64,000 nt of DNA. Origin: Microbacterium mangrovi (lineage in GTDB: Bacteria > Actinomycetota > Actinomycetes > Actinomycetales > Microbacteriaceae). Of this stretch, positions 10,492-19,854 are shown in pieces (within the stretch, counting starts at the first letter, position 1; each line of letters starts with the position of its first letter). The notes beneath the pieces are model-generated. The model ran no database searches, had not been told where the DNA came from, and worked only from the letters and a program-made list of their open reading frames with translations. Made by a program: the position numbers and the translations under genes. The DNA is taken from NCBI RefSeq assembly GCF_000802305.1, contig NZ_JTDK01000006.1:372001-436000 (forward strand), read 5' to 3'.

Positions 10492-11633
10492 ACGATCTCC
10501 TTTCGGCGCGCGACGGCGGCGCGCCACGCGACCAGTGCCGCACCGAGCACCAGCGCGACGACCGATCCGGCCAGCACGCCGAGGGTCGCGGCATCCTGAT
10601 CCTGCGCGCTGCCCGCGAACGCGAGCGACGCCAGAAGCAGCGACACGGTGAATCCGATCCCGCCGAGGGCGGCGACCGCGACGAGGTCGGGCACCGCGAA
10701 CTGCTCGCCGTGGCGGCCGATCGTGCGCTGCGAGATCCACGCCGCCCCGCTGATGCCGACCAGCTTTCCGACCGGCAGAGCGACCAGAACGCCCCAGAAC
10801 GCCCACGAGAGACCCTCTCCGGGGGCGGGGATGACGACCAGCGCGGCGAAGAAGGCGAACACCGGCAGGATCAGCGCGTTGATCCAGGGTTCGAGCGCGT
10901 GGCGGGTGCGCAGGGCCGGTCCCTGCGCCATCGCGAGGCCCAGGAGGACCCCGGCGATCGTCGGATGCACGCCCGACAGGTACATGAAGCACCACGCGGC
11001 GACCGCCACGACGCCCATCGCGACCGCGATCGGGACGTGCCCGCGGCCGCCCAGCATGCGGCTCAGCACCGCGAACACCGCCACCGCGACGAGCGCCAGG
11101 GCGAGCATTCCCCACCGCAGGTCGGACGCGTAGAGCACGGCGATCAGCACGATTCCCACGATGTCGTCGATGATCGCGAGCGCCAGGAGGAATGCGCGGA
11201 CGCCGCCGGGCAGGCCGCGCCCGAAGACGGCGAGCACTCCCAGCGCGAACGCGACGTCGGTCGCAGTCGGCACGGGCCATCCGGCGGCGACGTCGTGCCC
11301 GGCGGTGACCGCGAGGTAGATCACGACCGGGACGACGACGCCGCCCAGCGCGGCGATCGCCGGCTGGACGGCCCGGCGCACGTTGCTCAGCTCGCCCCGC
11401 GTCAGCTCGAACTGCAGCTCGACGCTCACCGCGAAGAAGAAGATCGCCAGCAGGCCGTCCTGCACCCAGTGCGCGACTGACAGGTGGAACGGCGCCGGAC
11501 CCACGTCGGTGTGCGAGAACGAGAGCACGGCGGGCCCCGCGGACGTATTGGCGACCAGCAGGCCGACCGCGGCCGCCACGAGCAGCAGCGCGGCGGCGAA
11601 ACGCTCGGAGCGGAGGACCATCATCGCCCCCAT
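10488..11633 (-). CDS. nhaA: Na+/H+ antiporter NhaA
   Basis: NhaA exchanges external protons for cytosolic sodium and controls pH and Na+ homeostasis. The 381-residue product is close to E. coli NhaA (388) and has about 11-12 hydrophobic segments. The key acids are present: Asp126 in PTATDVAFALG (E. coli Asp133) and Asp156-Asp157 in AIIDDIVG (Asp163-Asp164, the ion-binding pair). Three ATGs lie close together (11633, 11624, 11621); no strong ribosome binding site separates them and I use the first. It is divergent from ppc across 57 bp and coupled to mazG by a 4-base overlap. Confidence 0.94.
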   Translation of the reverse strand: MGAMMVLRSERFAAALLLVAAAVGLLVANTSAGPAVLSFSHTDVGPAPFHLSVAHWVQDGLLAIFFFAVSVELQFELTRGELSNVRRAVQPAIAALGGVVVPVVIYLAVTAGHDVAAGWPVPTATDVAFALGVLAVFGRGLPGGVRAFLLALAIIDDIVGIVLIAVLYASDLRWGMLALALVAVAVFAVLSRMLGGRGHVPIAVAMGVVAVAAWCFMYLSGVHPTIAGVLLGLAMAQGPALRTRHALEPWINALILPVFAFFAALVVIPAPGEGLSWAFWGVLVALPVGKLVGISGAAWISQRTIGRHGEQFAVPDLVAVAALGGIGFTVSLLLASLAFAGSAQDQDAATLGVLAGSVVALVLGAALVAWRAAVARRKEIV

Positions 11634-11677
11634 CGTAACGAGCCGCCTTCGACACGAGCCGGTAACGCGGGGCTGGC

Positions 11678-11683
11678 TAGGCT
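11678..11683 (+). promoter_or_regulatory. -10-like hexamer upstream of ppc
   Basis: TAGGCT ends 7 bases before the ppc ATG at 11691. There is no purine-rich ribosome binding site in between, so a leaderless transcript is plausible. No good -35 box is visible. Confidence 0.4.
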
Positions 11684-11690
11684 GGACGCG

Positions 11691-14363
11691 ATGCGTGAAC
11701 CCACCCCCACCGAAGCCCTTGACCTCGTCGGACGATATGAGGCCGGTCACGAGATTCCGGAGCGGATGCGCGGCGACGTGCGTCTGCTCAGCACCCTCCT
11801 CGGCCGTGTCCTGCGCGAGAGCGGAACCCCCGGCCTGTACGAGGACGTCGAGCGCCTGCGCGTCGCGACCATCCAGGCGTACACCGACGAGACGCCGGAG
11901 GCGTTCGCCCGCGCGGAGCAGATCGCGCAGTCGTTCACCACCGAGCGCGCCGACGAGGTCGCGCGCGCCTTCACCGTGTACTTCCACCTCGCGAACCTCG
12001 CCGAGGAGCACCAGCGGGTGCGGGTGCTGCGCGAGCGCGACGGGCGCCCCGAGAAGGAGGACGCCACCGATTCGGTCGCCGCCGCCTTCGTGCGGCTCGC
12101 CGCCGAGGTCGGCGACGACACGGCCCTCGAGCGTCTGCGGAACCTGCGCTTCCACCCCGTGTTCACCGCCCACCCGACCGAGGCCCGCCGCCGCGCCGTG
12201 TCCAGCAGCATCCGCCGCGTCGCGGGCCTGCTCGCCGAGTACGAGGACTCCGCGCGCGACGGGGCCGACCAGCGCCGCGCGGAGCGTCGCATCCTCGCCG
12301 AGATCGATCTGCTCTGGCGCACGGCTCCCCTGCGTCCGCAGAAGCCCAGCCCCACCGACGAAGTGCACACGATCATGTCCGTCTTCGACGAGACGCTGTT
12401 CACGGCCGTCCCCAAGGTCTACCGCCGCATCGACGACGCCCTGCAGGGCATCGCCGCCGGCAGCCGCAAGCCCGTCGTGCGCCCGTTCGTCCGGGTCGGA
12501 TCCTGGGTGGGCGGCGACCGCGACGGCAACCCGTTCGTCACGGCCGCGACGACCCGCAAAGCCGCCGCGATCGCCAGCGAGCACGTGCTCCTCGGCCTGG
12601 AACGTGCGGCCACCCGCATCGGACGCACCCTCACACTCGATGCGGTATCCACGCCGCCGTCCGCCGAGGTCGAGGCCCTCTGGCGCCGGCTCAAGGACTC
12701 CGACGAGGATGCCGCGGCCGAGATCGCCAAGCGCTCGCCGGACGAACCCCACCGGCGCGTGCTGCTTCTCATCGCCCGCAAGATCGGGGCGACGCGCACC
12801 CGCGACGCCGACCTGGCCTATCCCGACGCCGACGCTCTGCTCGCCGACCTCGCCCTCGTCCAGCGCTCCCTCGTGGACGCCCGCGCGCCCCGGCACGCGT
12901 ACGGCGAACTGCAGTCGCTCATCTGGCAGGTGCAGACGTACGGCTTCCACCTCACCGAACTCGAGGTCCGGCAGCACTCGGCCGTGCACCGCACGGTGCT
13001 CGCCGAACTGGATTCCGGGGCCCCGATCAGCGAGCAGACCGAGGAGGTGCTCGACGTCTTCCGCGCGATCGCGCACATCCAGCAGCGGTACGGCCTGCGC
13101 GCCGCGGGCCGGTACATCGTCTCGTTCACCCAGTCCGCCGCCGACCTCGACGCCGTGCACCGGCTCGCGCGCCACGCGGTCGGCCCGTCCGGGACGCCGC
13201 CCGTGCTCGACGTGATCCCGCTGTTCGAGACGTTCGCCGACCTGCAGGCGGCACCGGGCATCCTCGCGGAGATCGTCACCCATCCCGCGTTCGCCGCACG
13301 GCTGGAGGAGACCGGGCGCCGGCTCGAGGTGATGCTCGGGTATTCCGACTCCTCGAAGGACGTCGGTCCGGTCGCCGCCAACCTGGCGCTCTACGAAGCG
13401 CAGGCGCTCATCGCGGCGTGGGCGCAGGATGCCGGCATCGAGCTCACGCTCTTCCACGGTCGCGGCGGCGCCCTCGGACGCGGTGGCGGCCCCGCGAACA
13501 GCGCCGTCCTCGCGCAGCCGCCGCACTCCGTCGACGGGCGCTTCAAGCTCACCGAGCAGGGCGAGGTCATCTTCGCGCGGTACGGCGAGCCGGCGATCGC
13601 CATGCGCCACATCGACCAGGTGGCGGCCGCGGTGCTGCTGGCATCCTCGCCGTCGAACGAGCAGCGCAACAGCGCGGCCGCCGAACGCTACGCCGACGTC
13701 GCGGCCACCATGGACCGGACCTCCCGCGCGCGGTTCTTCGAGCTCGTGAAGGCGCCCGGGTTCGCCCCGTGGTTCGCGACGGTGACGCCCATGGAGGAGA
13801 TCGGCCTGCTCGCGCTGGGCTCCCGTCCGGCTCGCCGCGGCCTGTCGGTCGAGTCGCTCGAAGACCTCCGCGCGATCCCGTGGGTGTTCGCCTGGACGCA
13901 GGCGCGCATCAACCTCGCCGGCTGGTTCGGCCTCGGCACCGCCCTCGACGCCGTCGGCGACGAGGCTCGTCTGCGCCAGGCCTACCGCGACTGGCCGCTG
14001 CTTCGCACGCTCATCGACAACGTCGCCATGAGCCTCGCCAAGACCGACGAGCGCATCGCCCGCCGCTACCTCGAGCTGGGCGACCGCGACGACCTGGCGC
14101 AGCTCGTGCTCGATGAGATGGCGCTCACCCGCGACTGGGTGGTGCGGATCACGGGCGGCGGCGAGCTGCTGGCGAACAAGCCGGTCCTGCAGCGGGCCGT
14201 GAAGCTGCGCAGCCCCTACGTCGACGCGCTCTCGCTGCTGCAGCTGCGGGCGCTGCGCGCGCTTCGCGAGGCACCGCAGGACGCACCGGCGGATCCCGAG
14301 CTGCAGCGCCTGCTGCTGCTGTCGGTCTCCGGGGTGGCGGCCGGACTCCAGAACACCGGGTGA
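11691..14363 (+). CDS. ppc: phosphoenolpyruvate carboxylase
   Basis: PEPC adds bicarbonate to PEP to replenish oxaloacetate. The 890-residue product is full length. Signature motifs are in order: FTAHPTEARRR with the catalytic His; VGSWVGGDRDGNPFVT; MLGYSDSSKDVG; FHGRGGALGRGGGP, the mobile catalytic loop; and the C-terminal ending with the conserved final Gly (GLQNTG). It starts at the ATG 7 bases after a -10-like box. It is divergent from nhaA and convergent with the methyltransferase gene, with 15 bases between the stops. With gdhA and eno nearby, the region contains an anaplerotic/nitrogen-assimilation set, although nothing shows joint regulation. Confidence 0.98.
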   Translation: MREPTPTEALDLVGRYEAGHEIPERMRGDVRLLSTLLGRVLRESGTPGLYEDVERLRVATIQAYTDETPEAFARAEQIAQSFTTERADEVARAFTVYFHLANLAEEHQRVRVLRERDGRPEKEDATDSVAAAFVRLAAEVGDDTALERLRNLRFHPVFTAHPTEARRRAVSSSIRRVAGLLAEYEDSARDGADQRRAERRILAEIDLLWRTAPLRPQKPSPTDEVHTIMSVFDETLFTAVPKVYRRIDDALQGIAAGSRKPVVRPFVRVGSWVGGDRDGNPFVTAATTRKAAAIASEHVLLGLERAATRIGRTLTLDAVSTPPSAEVEALWRRLKDSDEDAAAEIAKRSPDEPHRRVLLLIARKIGATRTRDADLAYPDADALLADLALVQRSLVDARAPRHAYGELQSLIWQVQTYGFHLTELEVRQHSAVHRTVLAELDSGAPISEQTEEVLDVFRAIAHIQQRYGLRAAGRYIVSFTQSAADLDAVHRLARHAVGPSGTPPVLDVIPLFETFADLQAAPGILAEIVTHPAFAARLEETGRRLEVMLGYSDSSKDVGPVAANLALYEAQALIAAWAQDAGIELTLFHGRGGALGRGGGPANSAVLAQPPHSVDGRFKLTEQGEVIFARYGEPAIAMRHIDQVAAAVLLASSPSNEQRNSAAAERYADVAATMDRTSRARFFELVKAPGFAPWFATVTPMEEIGLLALGSRPARRGLSVESLEDLRAIPWVFAWTQARINLAGWFGLGTALDAVGDEARLRQAYRDWPLLRTLIDNVAMSLAKTDERIARRYLELGDRDDLAQLVLDEMALTRDWVVRITGGGELLANKPVLQRAVKLRSPYVDALSLLQLRALRALREAPQDAPADPELQRLLLLSVSGVAAGLQNTG

Positions 14364-14378
14364 CCGGTCGCGGCCCGC

Positions 14379-15221
14379 TCAGACCTTGCGGGCCACGACC
14401 GTGTAGGTGCACGGGACCCGATCGCGTTCGCCGTCCGGCCACACGTAGTCCTCGCCCTGCTCGGCCATGCGGTCGGCGAATCGCCACGGCAGGGTGCGCC
14501 CCTCGTCGAGGCGCAGGATGCGCAGGCCGGCGCCGATCAGGGCGTTGACGGTCTCGGACACCGGGTGCGGCCACTGATAGGTGCGCGCGTGCGCCACGGT
14601 GCCGTCCCCGACGTAGGTCCCCGGCTCATCCCACTGCAGCGGGGAGCCGTCGCCGAAGTAGTTGTATCGGAGGACGAGCTCGTCGCGGTACTCGTCGAGC
14701 GCGTACAGCGCGGGGTGCCCTTCGCGGATGAAGAACGTGCCCCCGGGACGCAGGAGGGCTGCCACCTGCGCCGCCCACCGATCGAGGTCGGCCAGCCACA
14801 CGATGGTGCCGATGCTCGTGTAGACGAGGTCGAAATCACCCTCGAGCACGCTGCGGGCGTCGAGCACGTCCGATTCCACCCACGTCGCCGGAATCCCGTG
14901 TCTGTCCGCAAGCTCGGCCGCGGCGTCGAGAGCCGGGCGCGAGAAATCGAGACCGGTGACGCGGGCGCCGCGGCGTGCGAACGAGATCGTGTCGGTGCCG
15001 ATGTGGCACTGGAGATGACACACGTCGAGCCCGGCGACCCCGCCGGGCAGGAACGGCGAGAGCGCCTCCAGGTCGTCGGCGACGACGCTGGAGATGTGGT
15101 CGGGGTCATCGAACGCATCCAGTCCGTAGCCGTCGACATGCAGCGGCACGCGGTCGTTCCAGTTGGCCAGGTTCGCCTTCCGCGCCGAGTCCCAGGAGAT
15201 CTTCGTCGAATCACCGTTCAC
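14379..15221 (-). CDS. class I SAM-dependent methyltransferase
   Basis: This is a 280-residue soluble methyltransferase. The SAM site is spread over AGLDVCHLQCHIGTDTISFA (motif I, with LQCHIG in place of the more usual GCGxG), VTGLDFSRPALDAA (motif II acidic Asp) and DVLDARSVLEGDFDLVYTS (motif IV). An aromatic-rich segment (RYNYFGDGSPLQWDEPGTY) follows, as in the methyltransferase type 11/12 group close to UbiG-like proteins of Actinobacteria. The LQCHIG variant and the N-terminal NWNDRVPLHVDGYGLD are shared by a recognisable subfamily of unknown substrate. Confidence 0.85.
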   Translation of the reverse strand: MNGDSTKISWDSARKANLANWNDRVPLHVDGYGLDAFDDPDHISSVVADDLEALSPFLPGGVAGLDVCHLQCHIGTDTISFARRGARVTGLDFSRPALDAAAELADRHGIPATWVESDVLDARSVLEGDFDLVYTSIGTIVWLADLDRWAAQVAALLRPGGTFFIREGHPALYALDEYRDELVLRYNYFGDGSPLQWDEPGTYVGDGTVAHARTYQWPHPVSETVNALIGAGLRILRLDEGRTLPWRFADRMAEQGEDYVWPDGERDRVPCTYTVVARKV

Positions 15222-15269
15222 GGCATCAGAGCGTAGCGGCGCGCGCGGCGTCCCGGCAGGGCGCCGACG

Positions 15270-16955
15270 TCACTCGGTGGCATCCTCCTCCGGATCGGAC
15301 GGTGAATAGCGGCCCAGCTCGCCCGCCACCGCCTCCTCCGCCGCCGCGGCACTCGGCGTGAACCCGAGGACCACCGTCGTGAAGCGCTCCGCCGCGAGGG
15401 CCCGCAGCTCCAGCCGGGACCGCGCGACGATCGTCGCGGTGCGCTCAGTGCGCCGCAGCAGGGCGATCTCGCCGAACCCGTCGCCCGGGCCGAGGGTCGC
15501 CACGACCCGGCCCGCGCCGCGCACCTCGGCCTCCCCCGCCTCGATCACGTAGTAGCGATCCCCGAGGTCGCCCGCGGCGAACACCGTGTCGCCCGCCGAC
15601 ACGGTGACCGGCTCCAGACCCCGCGCGAGCTGTTCGATCGCGGGGAGCGGAAGCGGATCGAACATCGGCACGCGCTGGAGCAGGGCGATCTCGGTGTCCA
15701 GCGTGTCGACCGAGCGGTCCAGGGTCCGCAGGCGCCACCAGGAGGCCACCGCCAGGATCGGACAGAGCAGACCCATGGCGATGAGCGCGCCCTGGACGCC
15801 GAGCCACACGATGAGGGCCGACGTGAGGATGGAACCCACCCCGATGCTGATCGCGACCAGGCTCTCCAGCACGCCGAAGACCCGGGCGAGGACGGCGTCG
15901 GGCGTCAGACGGCCGATGAGCGTGAACCCGGCGGCGTCGATGAACGCGTTGGCGATGCCGACCACCGCGAGGAGGGTCAGCGCACTCGCCTGTTGCGGAA
16001 ACACGCCGATGAGCGCGATCGGCAGCCCCCACAGGCCCACGCCGAGCGCGAACCACGCCCCCAGCCGCCACGTGCCCACCAGCACGGACGCGGCCAGTGA
16101 GCCCATCACCGCCCCGGCGCCGAACGCCGCCATCAGCGCACCCGTGCCGGAATCGCCCATCTGGAGCAATTGCACCGCCACCACGACCGAGAACACGGTG
16201 AGCGCTCCGCGGGTCAGGGTCTGGGCGGATGCCAGGCCGAGGACGAGAATCAGATCCGGGCGGTGCCCGACCGCACCCAGCCCCTCGGCCGCCTCGCGCA
16301 GCAGCGCCGGGCGCGTCGGCGGCGCGTCCGGCGGGGACGCCTCGTAGCGGAGTCCGATCACCAGGACGGCGGAGCAGAACGCGGCAGCGGCGGCGACACC
16401 CATCACCGTCGCCACGTCGGCGAGCGCCATCAGCACCGCGGCGATGAGCGGTCCGACCAGGCTCGCCGTCGAATCCAGGAGACCGCGCACGACGTTCGCA
16501 CTCGCGAGCTCTCTCCCGGTGCGGCACAGAGTCGGCAGCAGTGCGGACTGCGCGGGACGGAACAGCGTCGCCGGCACCGCGGAGACAGCGGCGAGCAGGT
16601 ACACGATCTGCACCGGCCCGGAGAGGGCGACGGTCACCCCGGCGGTGGCCATCGCGATGCCGCGCAGGCTCGACACGACCGACAGCACGCGCTCGCGACG
16701 CCCGCGATCGGCGAGCGGGGCGAGCAGCGGGGTCAGGAACGCCGGGGGCAGCATCGTGATGAGCCCGACGAGCCCCACGGCCAGCGCGCCTCCCGCGTTG
16801 TAGGCGACCACGCTGAGCGCCACGGTGAACGCGCACTCGGCGCCCCAGGCCGCGAAGAAGCTGAGCTGGGCCCGACGCAGGCTGGGGTTGCGCCAGTTGC
16901 TTGCGAACGCGGCGGCGGCCTCGCCGAACCGCCGCCGACTCCCGCGCGGACCCAT
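15270..16955 (-). CDS. MFS transporter fused to a C-terminal cyclic nucleotide-binding domain
   Basis: This 561-residue protein has two parts. Residues about 25-410 form 11-12 membrane helices of the major facilitator type close to the MFS_3/EntS-like exporters (AFLTPLLAPLADRGRRERVL, GIANAFIDAAGFTLIGRL). Residues about 430-540 are a cytoplasmic cyclic nucleotide-binding (Crp-like) beta-roll: FAAGDLGDRYYVIEAGEAEV, then the phosphate-binding cassette GDGFGEIALLRRTERTAT, with the Glu and Arg that contact ribose and phosphate in cAMP/cGMP sensors. The arrangement implies an exporter gated or tethered by a second messenger. The tail is acidic (SPSDPEEDATE). The transported substrate is unknown. 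The ATG at 16955 begins MGPRGSRRRFGEA. Confidence 0.87.
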   Translation of the reverse strand: MGPRGSRRRFGEAAAAFASNWRNPSLRRAQLSFFAAWGAECAFTVALSVVAYNAGGALAVGLVGLITMLPPAFLTPLLAPLADRGRRERVLSVVSSLRGIAMATAGVTVALSGPVQIVYLLAAVSAVPATLFRPAQSALLPTLCRTGRELASANVVRGLLDSTASLVGPLIAAVLMALADVATVMGVAAAAAFCSAVLVIGLRYEASPPDAPPTRPALLREAAEGLGAVGHRPDLILVLGLASAQTLTRGALTVFSVVVAVQLLQMGDSGTGALMAAFGAGAVMGSLAASVLVGTWRLGAWFALGVGLWGLPIALIGVFPQQASALTLLAVVGIANAFIDAAGFTLIGRLTPDAVLARVFGVLESLVAISIGVGSILTSALIVWLGVQGALIAMGLLCPILAVASWWRLRTLDRSVDTLDTEIALLQRVPMFDPLPLPAIEQLARGLEPVTVSAGDTVFAAGDLGDRYYVIEAGEAEVRGAGRVVATLGPGDGFGEIALLRRTERTATIVARSRLELRALAAERFTTVVLGFTPSAAAAEEAVAGELGRYSPSDPEEDATE

Positions 16956-17008
16956 GCGTGCACTCTAGGGGCTCGCCCGGCCGGCGACCAGGGCGCCCGC
17001 GTGCCGCG

Positions 17009-17608
17009 CTAGTCGATCTGGCGGTCTGCGGAGTGCCGCGCCAGGCTGCGCCCGTACCGCTCCGTGAGCTGCGTCATGAGGTCGGGCGTCTCGCGGTCGA
17101 GCCCGAACACGTACCCGGTGAAATCCAGCTCCTTCTGGGCCTCCCAGATCCGTTCGTGCTGGTCCGGCGGCAGGATCAGCAGCGGGTTGCCGACGGCGAC
17201 CCACCCGATCGGGACCATCGTGTTCTCGGGAAGCACGGTGCGCAGGTGGACGACGCCGTTGATCCGAACTTCGCTGCCGGTGCCGATCCGGGCGCCGTTG
17301 AAGATCCGGGTTCCCGTCGCCAGGAACACCTCGTCGCCGATGACGGCGCCGGAGATGCTGACCATCGGGCCGACGAGCACATGGTCGCCGATGTGCACCG
17401 GGTCGATGGCCGAGGCCCGGATCAGCGCGTTCTCCATGACGATGACGCTCGCGCCGATGGTGATGGGGCCGCCTTCGGCCGTGATGACGGCGCCGTGGAG
17501 CACCTGGGTGTCGGGGCCGATCGTGACGTCGCCGCTGATGACGGCGGTGGGCGCGATCACGGCCGACGGGTGGATGCGCGGGCGCGCGCCGAGGTGCTCG
17601 AACTGCAT
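17009..17608 (-). CDS. left-handed beta-helix (hexapeptide) protein, gamma carbonic anhydrase-like, zinc ligands absent
   Basis: This 199-residue protein is built from hexapeptide repeats (IHPSAVIAPTAVISGDVTIG, ITIGASVIVMENALI, VHIGDHVLVGPMVSISGAVI, VFLATGTRIFNGARIG) with a C-terminal helix (ERIWEAQKELDFTGYVFG), the fold of gamma carbonic anhydrase/YrdA proteins. In that family three His bind zinc, in segments resembling SMLHV and VGHKVMLHG. Here the equivalent places read ALIRA and VGPMVSIS, so all three appear replaced by Arg, Pro and Ser. Carbonic anhydrase activity is therefore doubtful; an acyltransferase or scaffold role is possible. It is divergent from gdhA across 70 bp. Confidence 0.82.
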   Translation of the reverse strand: MQFEHLGARPRIHPSAVIAPTAVISGDVTIGPDTQVLHGAVITAEGGPITIGASVIVMENALIRASAIDPVHIGDHVLVGPMVSISGAVIGDEVFLATGTRIFNGARIGTGSEVRINGVVHLRTVLPENTMVPIGWVAVGNPLLILPPDQHERIWEAQKELDFTGYVFGLDRETPDLMTQLTERYGRSLARHSADRQID

Positions 17609-17621
17609 GTGTTCACCGTAG

Positions 17622-19034
<1,413 letters not shown>

Positions 19035-19052
19035 CCCGTCGGGGCGGGCGTC

Positions 19053-19814
19053 TCAGTCGTCCTGTTCGGTGGGCCGCAGCAGGAGCTCGTTGATCATCTG
19101 GTGGCGTGGTCGCGTGACGATGTAGCGGACCGCGTCGGCCACGTCCGACGGTTCCAGCGCTTCCATCGCCGCCATCCGCTCGGCCTGGACCGCCCGGATC
19201 TCCGGACGCAGGTGGTCGCGCAGCTCGGTGCGAACCGCGCCGGGTTCGACGACGCCGACGCGCAGGTGCCGGCGGCTGAACTCCTGGCGGAACGACTCGC
19301 TGAACGCGCCGACGCCGTGCTTGGTCAGGTTGTAGACGGCCGAGCCGCGCTTGACCTGGCGTCCCGCCGTCGACGAGATGTTCACGAGATCCGCGACCCG
19401 CCGCGGGCCGAGCTCCGCCGCCGCGAGCAGATGCGGCAGCACGGCGTGCGTCATCGACAGCACGGCGCGGAGATTGATCTCCAGCATCCGGTCCCACTCC
19501 TCGAGGGGCGCGTCCGCGATCGGCCCGAGGAGCATGACGCCGGCATTGTTCACGAGGATGTCCAAGCGGCCCCAGCGTGCGATCGCCGCCGCCACGGCGG
19601 CATCCGCCGCGGCGCGGTCGGTGATGTCGGCCTCCACCACGAGGGCCTCACCGCCCGCGTCGCCGATCGACGCGGCGAGGGCCTCGAGCCGGTCACCGCG
19701 ACGCGCGACCAGCGCCACGGCGGCGCCGTCGTCAGCGAGCGCGCGTGCGGTCGCCTCGCCGATTCCGCTCGATGCTCCGGTGACGAGGGCGACGGTTCCT
19801 TCGAGTGGTCTCAC
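19053..19814 (-). CDS. SDR family oxidoreductase
   Basis: This is a 253-residue classical short-chain dehydrogenase/reductase. The NAD(P)-binding TGASSGIG loop is at residues 12-19, and VARRGDR after beta-2 suggests NADPH preference. NNAG is at 89-92. The catalytic residues are Ser147 or Ser148 (NISS), Tyr161 and Lys165 (YNLTK). The adenine-site VVEPGAVRTEL follows. The closest known style is the YdfG-like 3-hydroxy acid/serine dehydrogenase group, but the substrate cannot be set. It stands alone on the minus strand between gdhA and mfd. Confidence 0.9.
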   Translation of the reverse strand: MRPLEGTVALVTGASSGIGEATARALADDGAAVALVARRGDRLEALAASIGDAGGEALVVEADITDRAAADAAVAAAIARWGRLDILVNNAGVMLLGPIADAPLEEWDRMLEINLRAVLSMTHAVLPHLLAAAELGPRRVADLVNISSTAGRQVKRGSAVYNLTKHGVGAFSESFRQEFSRRHLRVGVVEPGAVRTELRDHLRPEIRAVQAERMAAMEALEPSDVADAVRYIVTRPRHQMINELLLRPTEQDD

Positions 19815-19854
19815 CGGGCCAGACTAGCGGCGACCCGATCCGGTCCGGGCCGAT

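Noticed and set aside
10488..13610. Long minus-strand open frame running from ppc into nhaA
   Set aside because: Only its last 381 residues form a protein family (NhaA); the part opposite ppc is a mirror frame of the conserved PEPC sequence.
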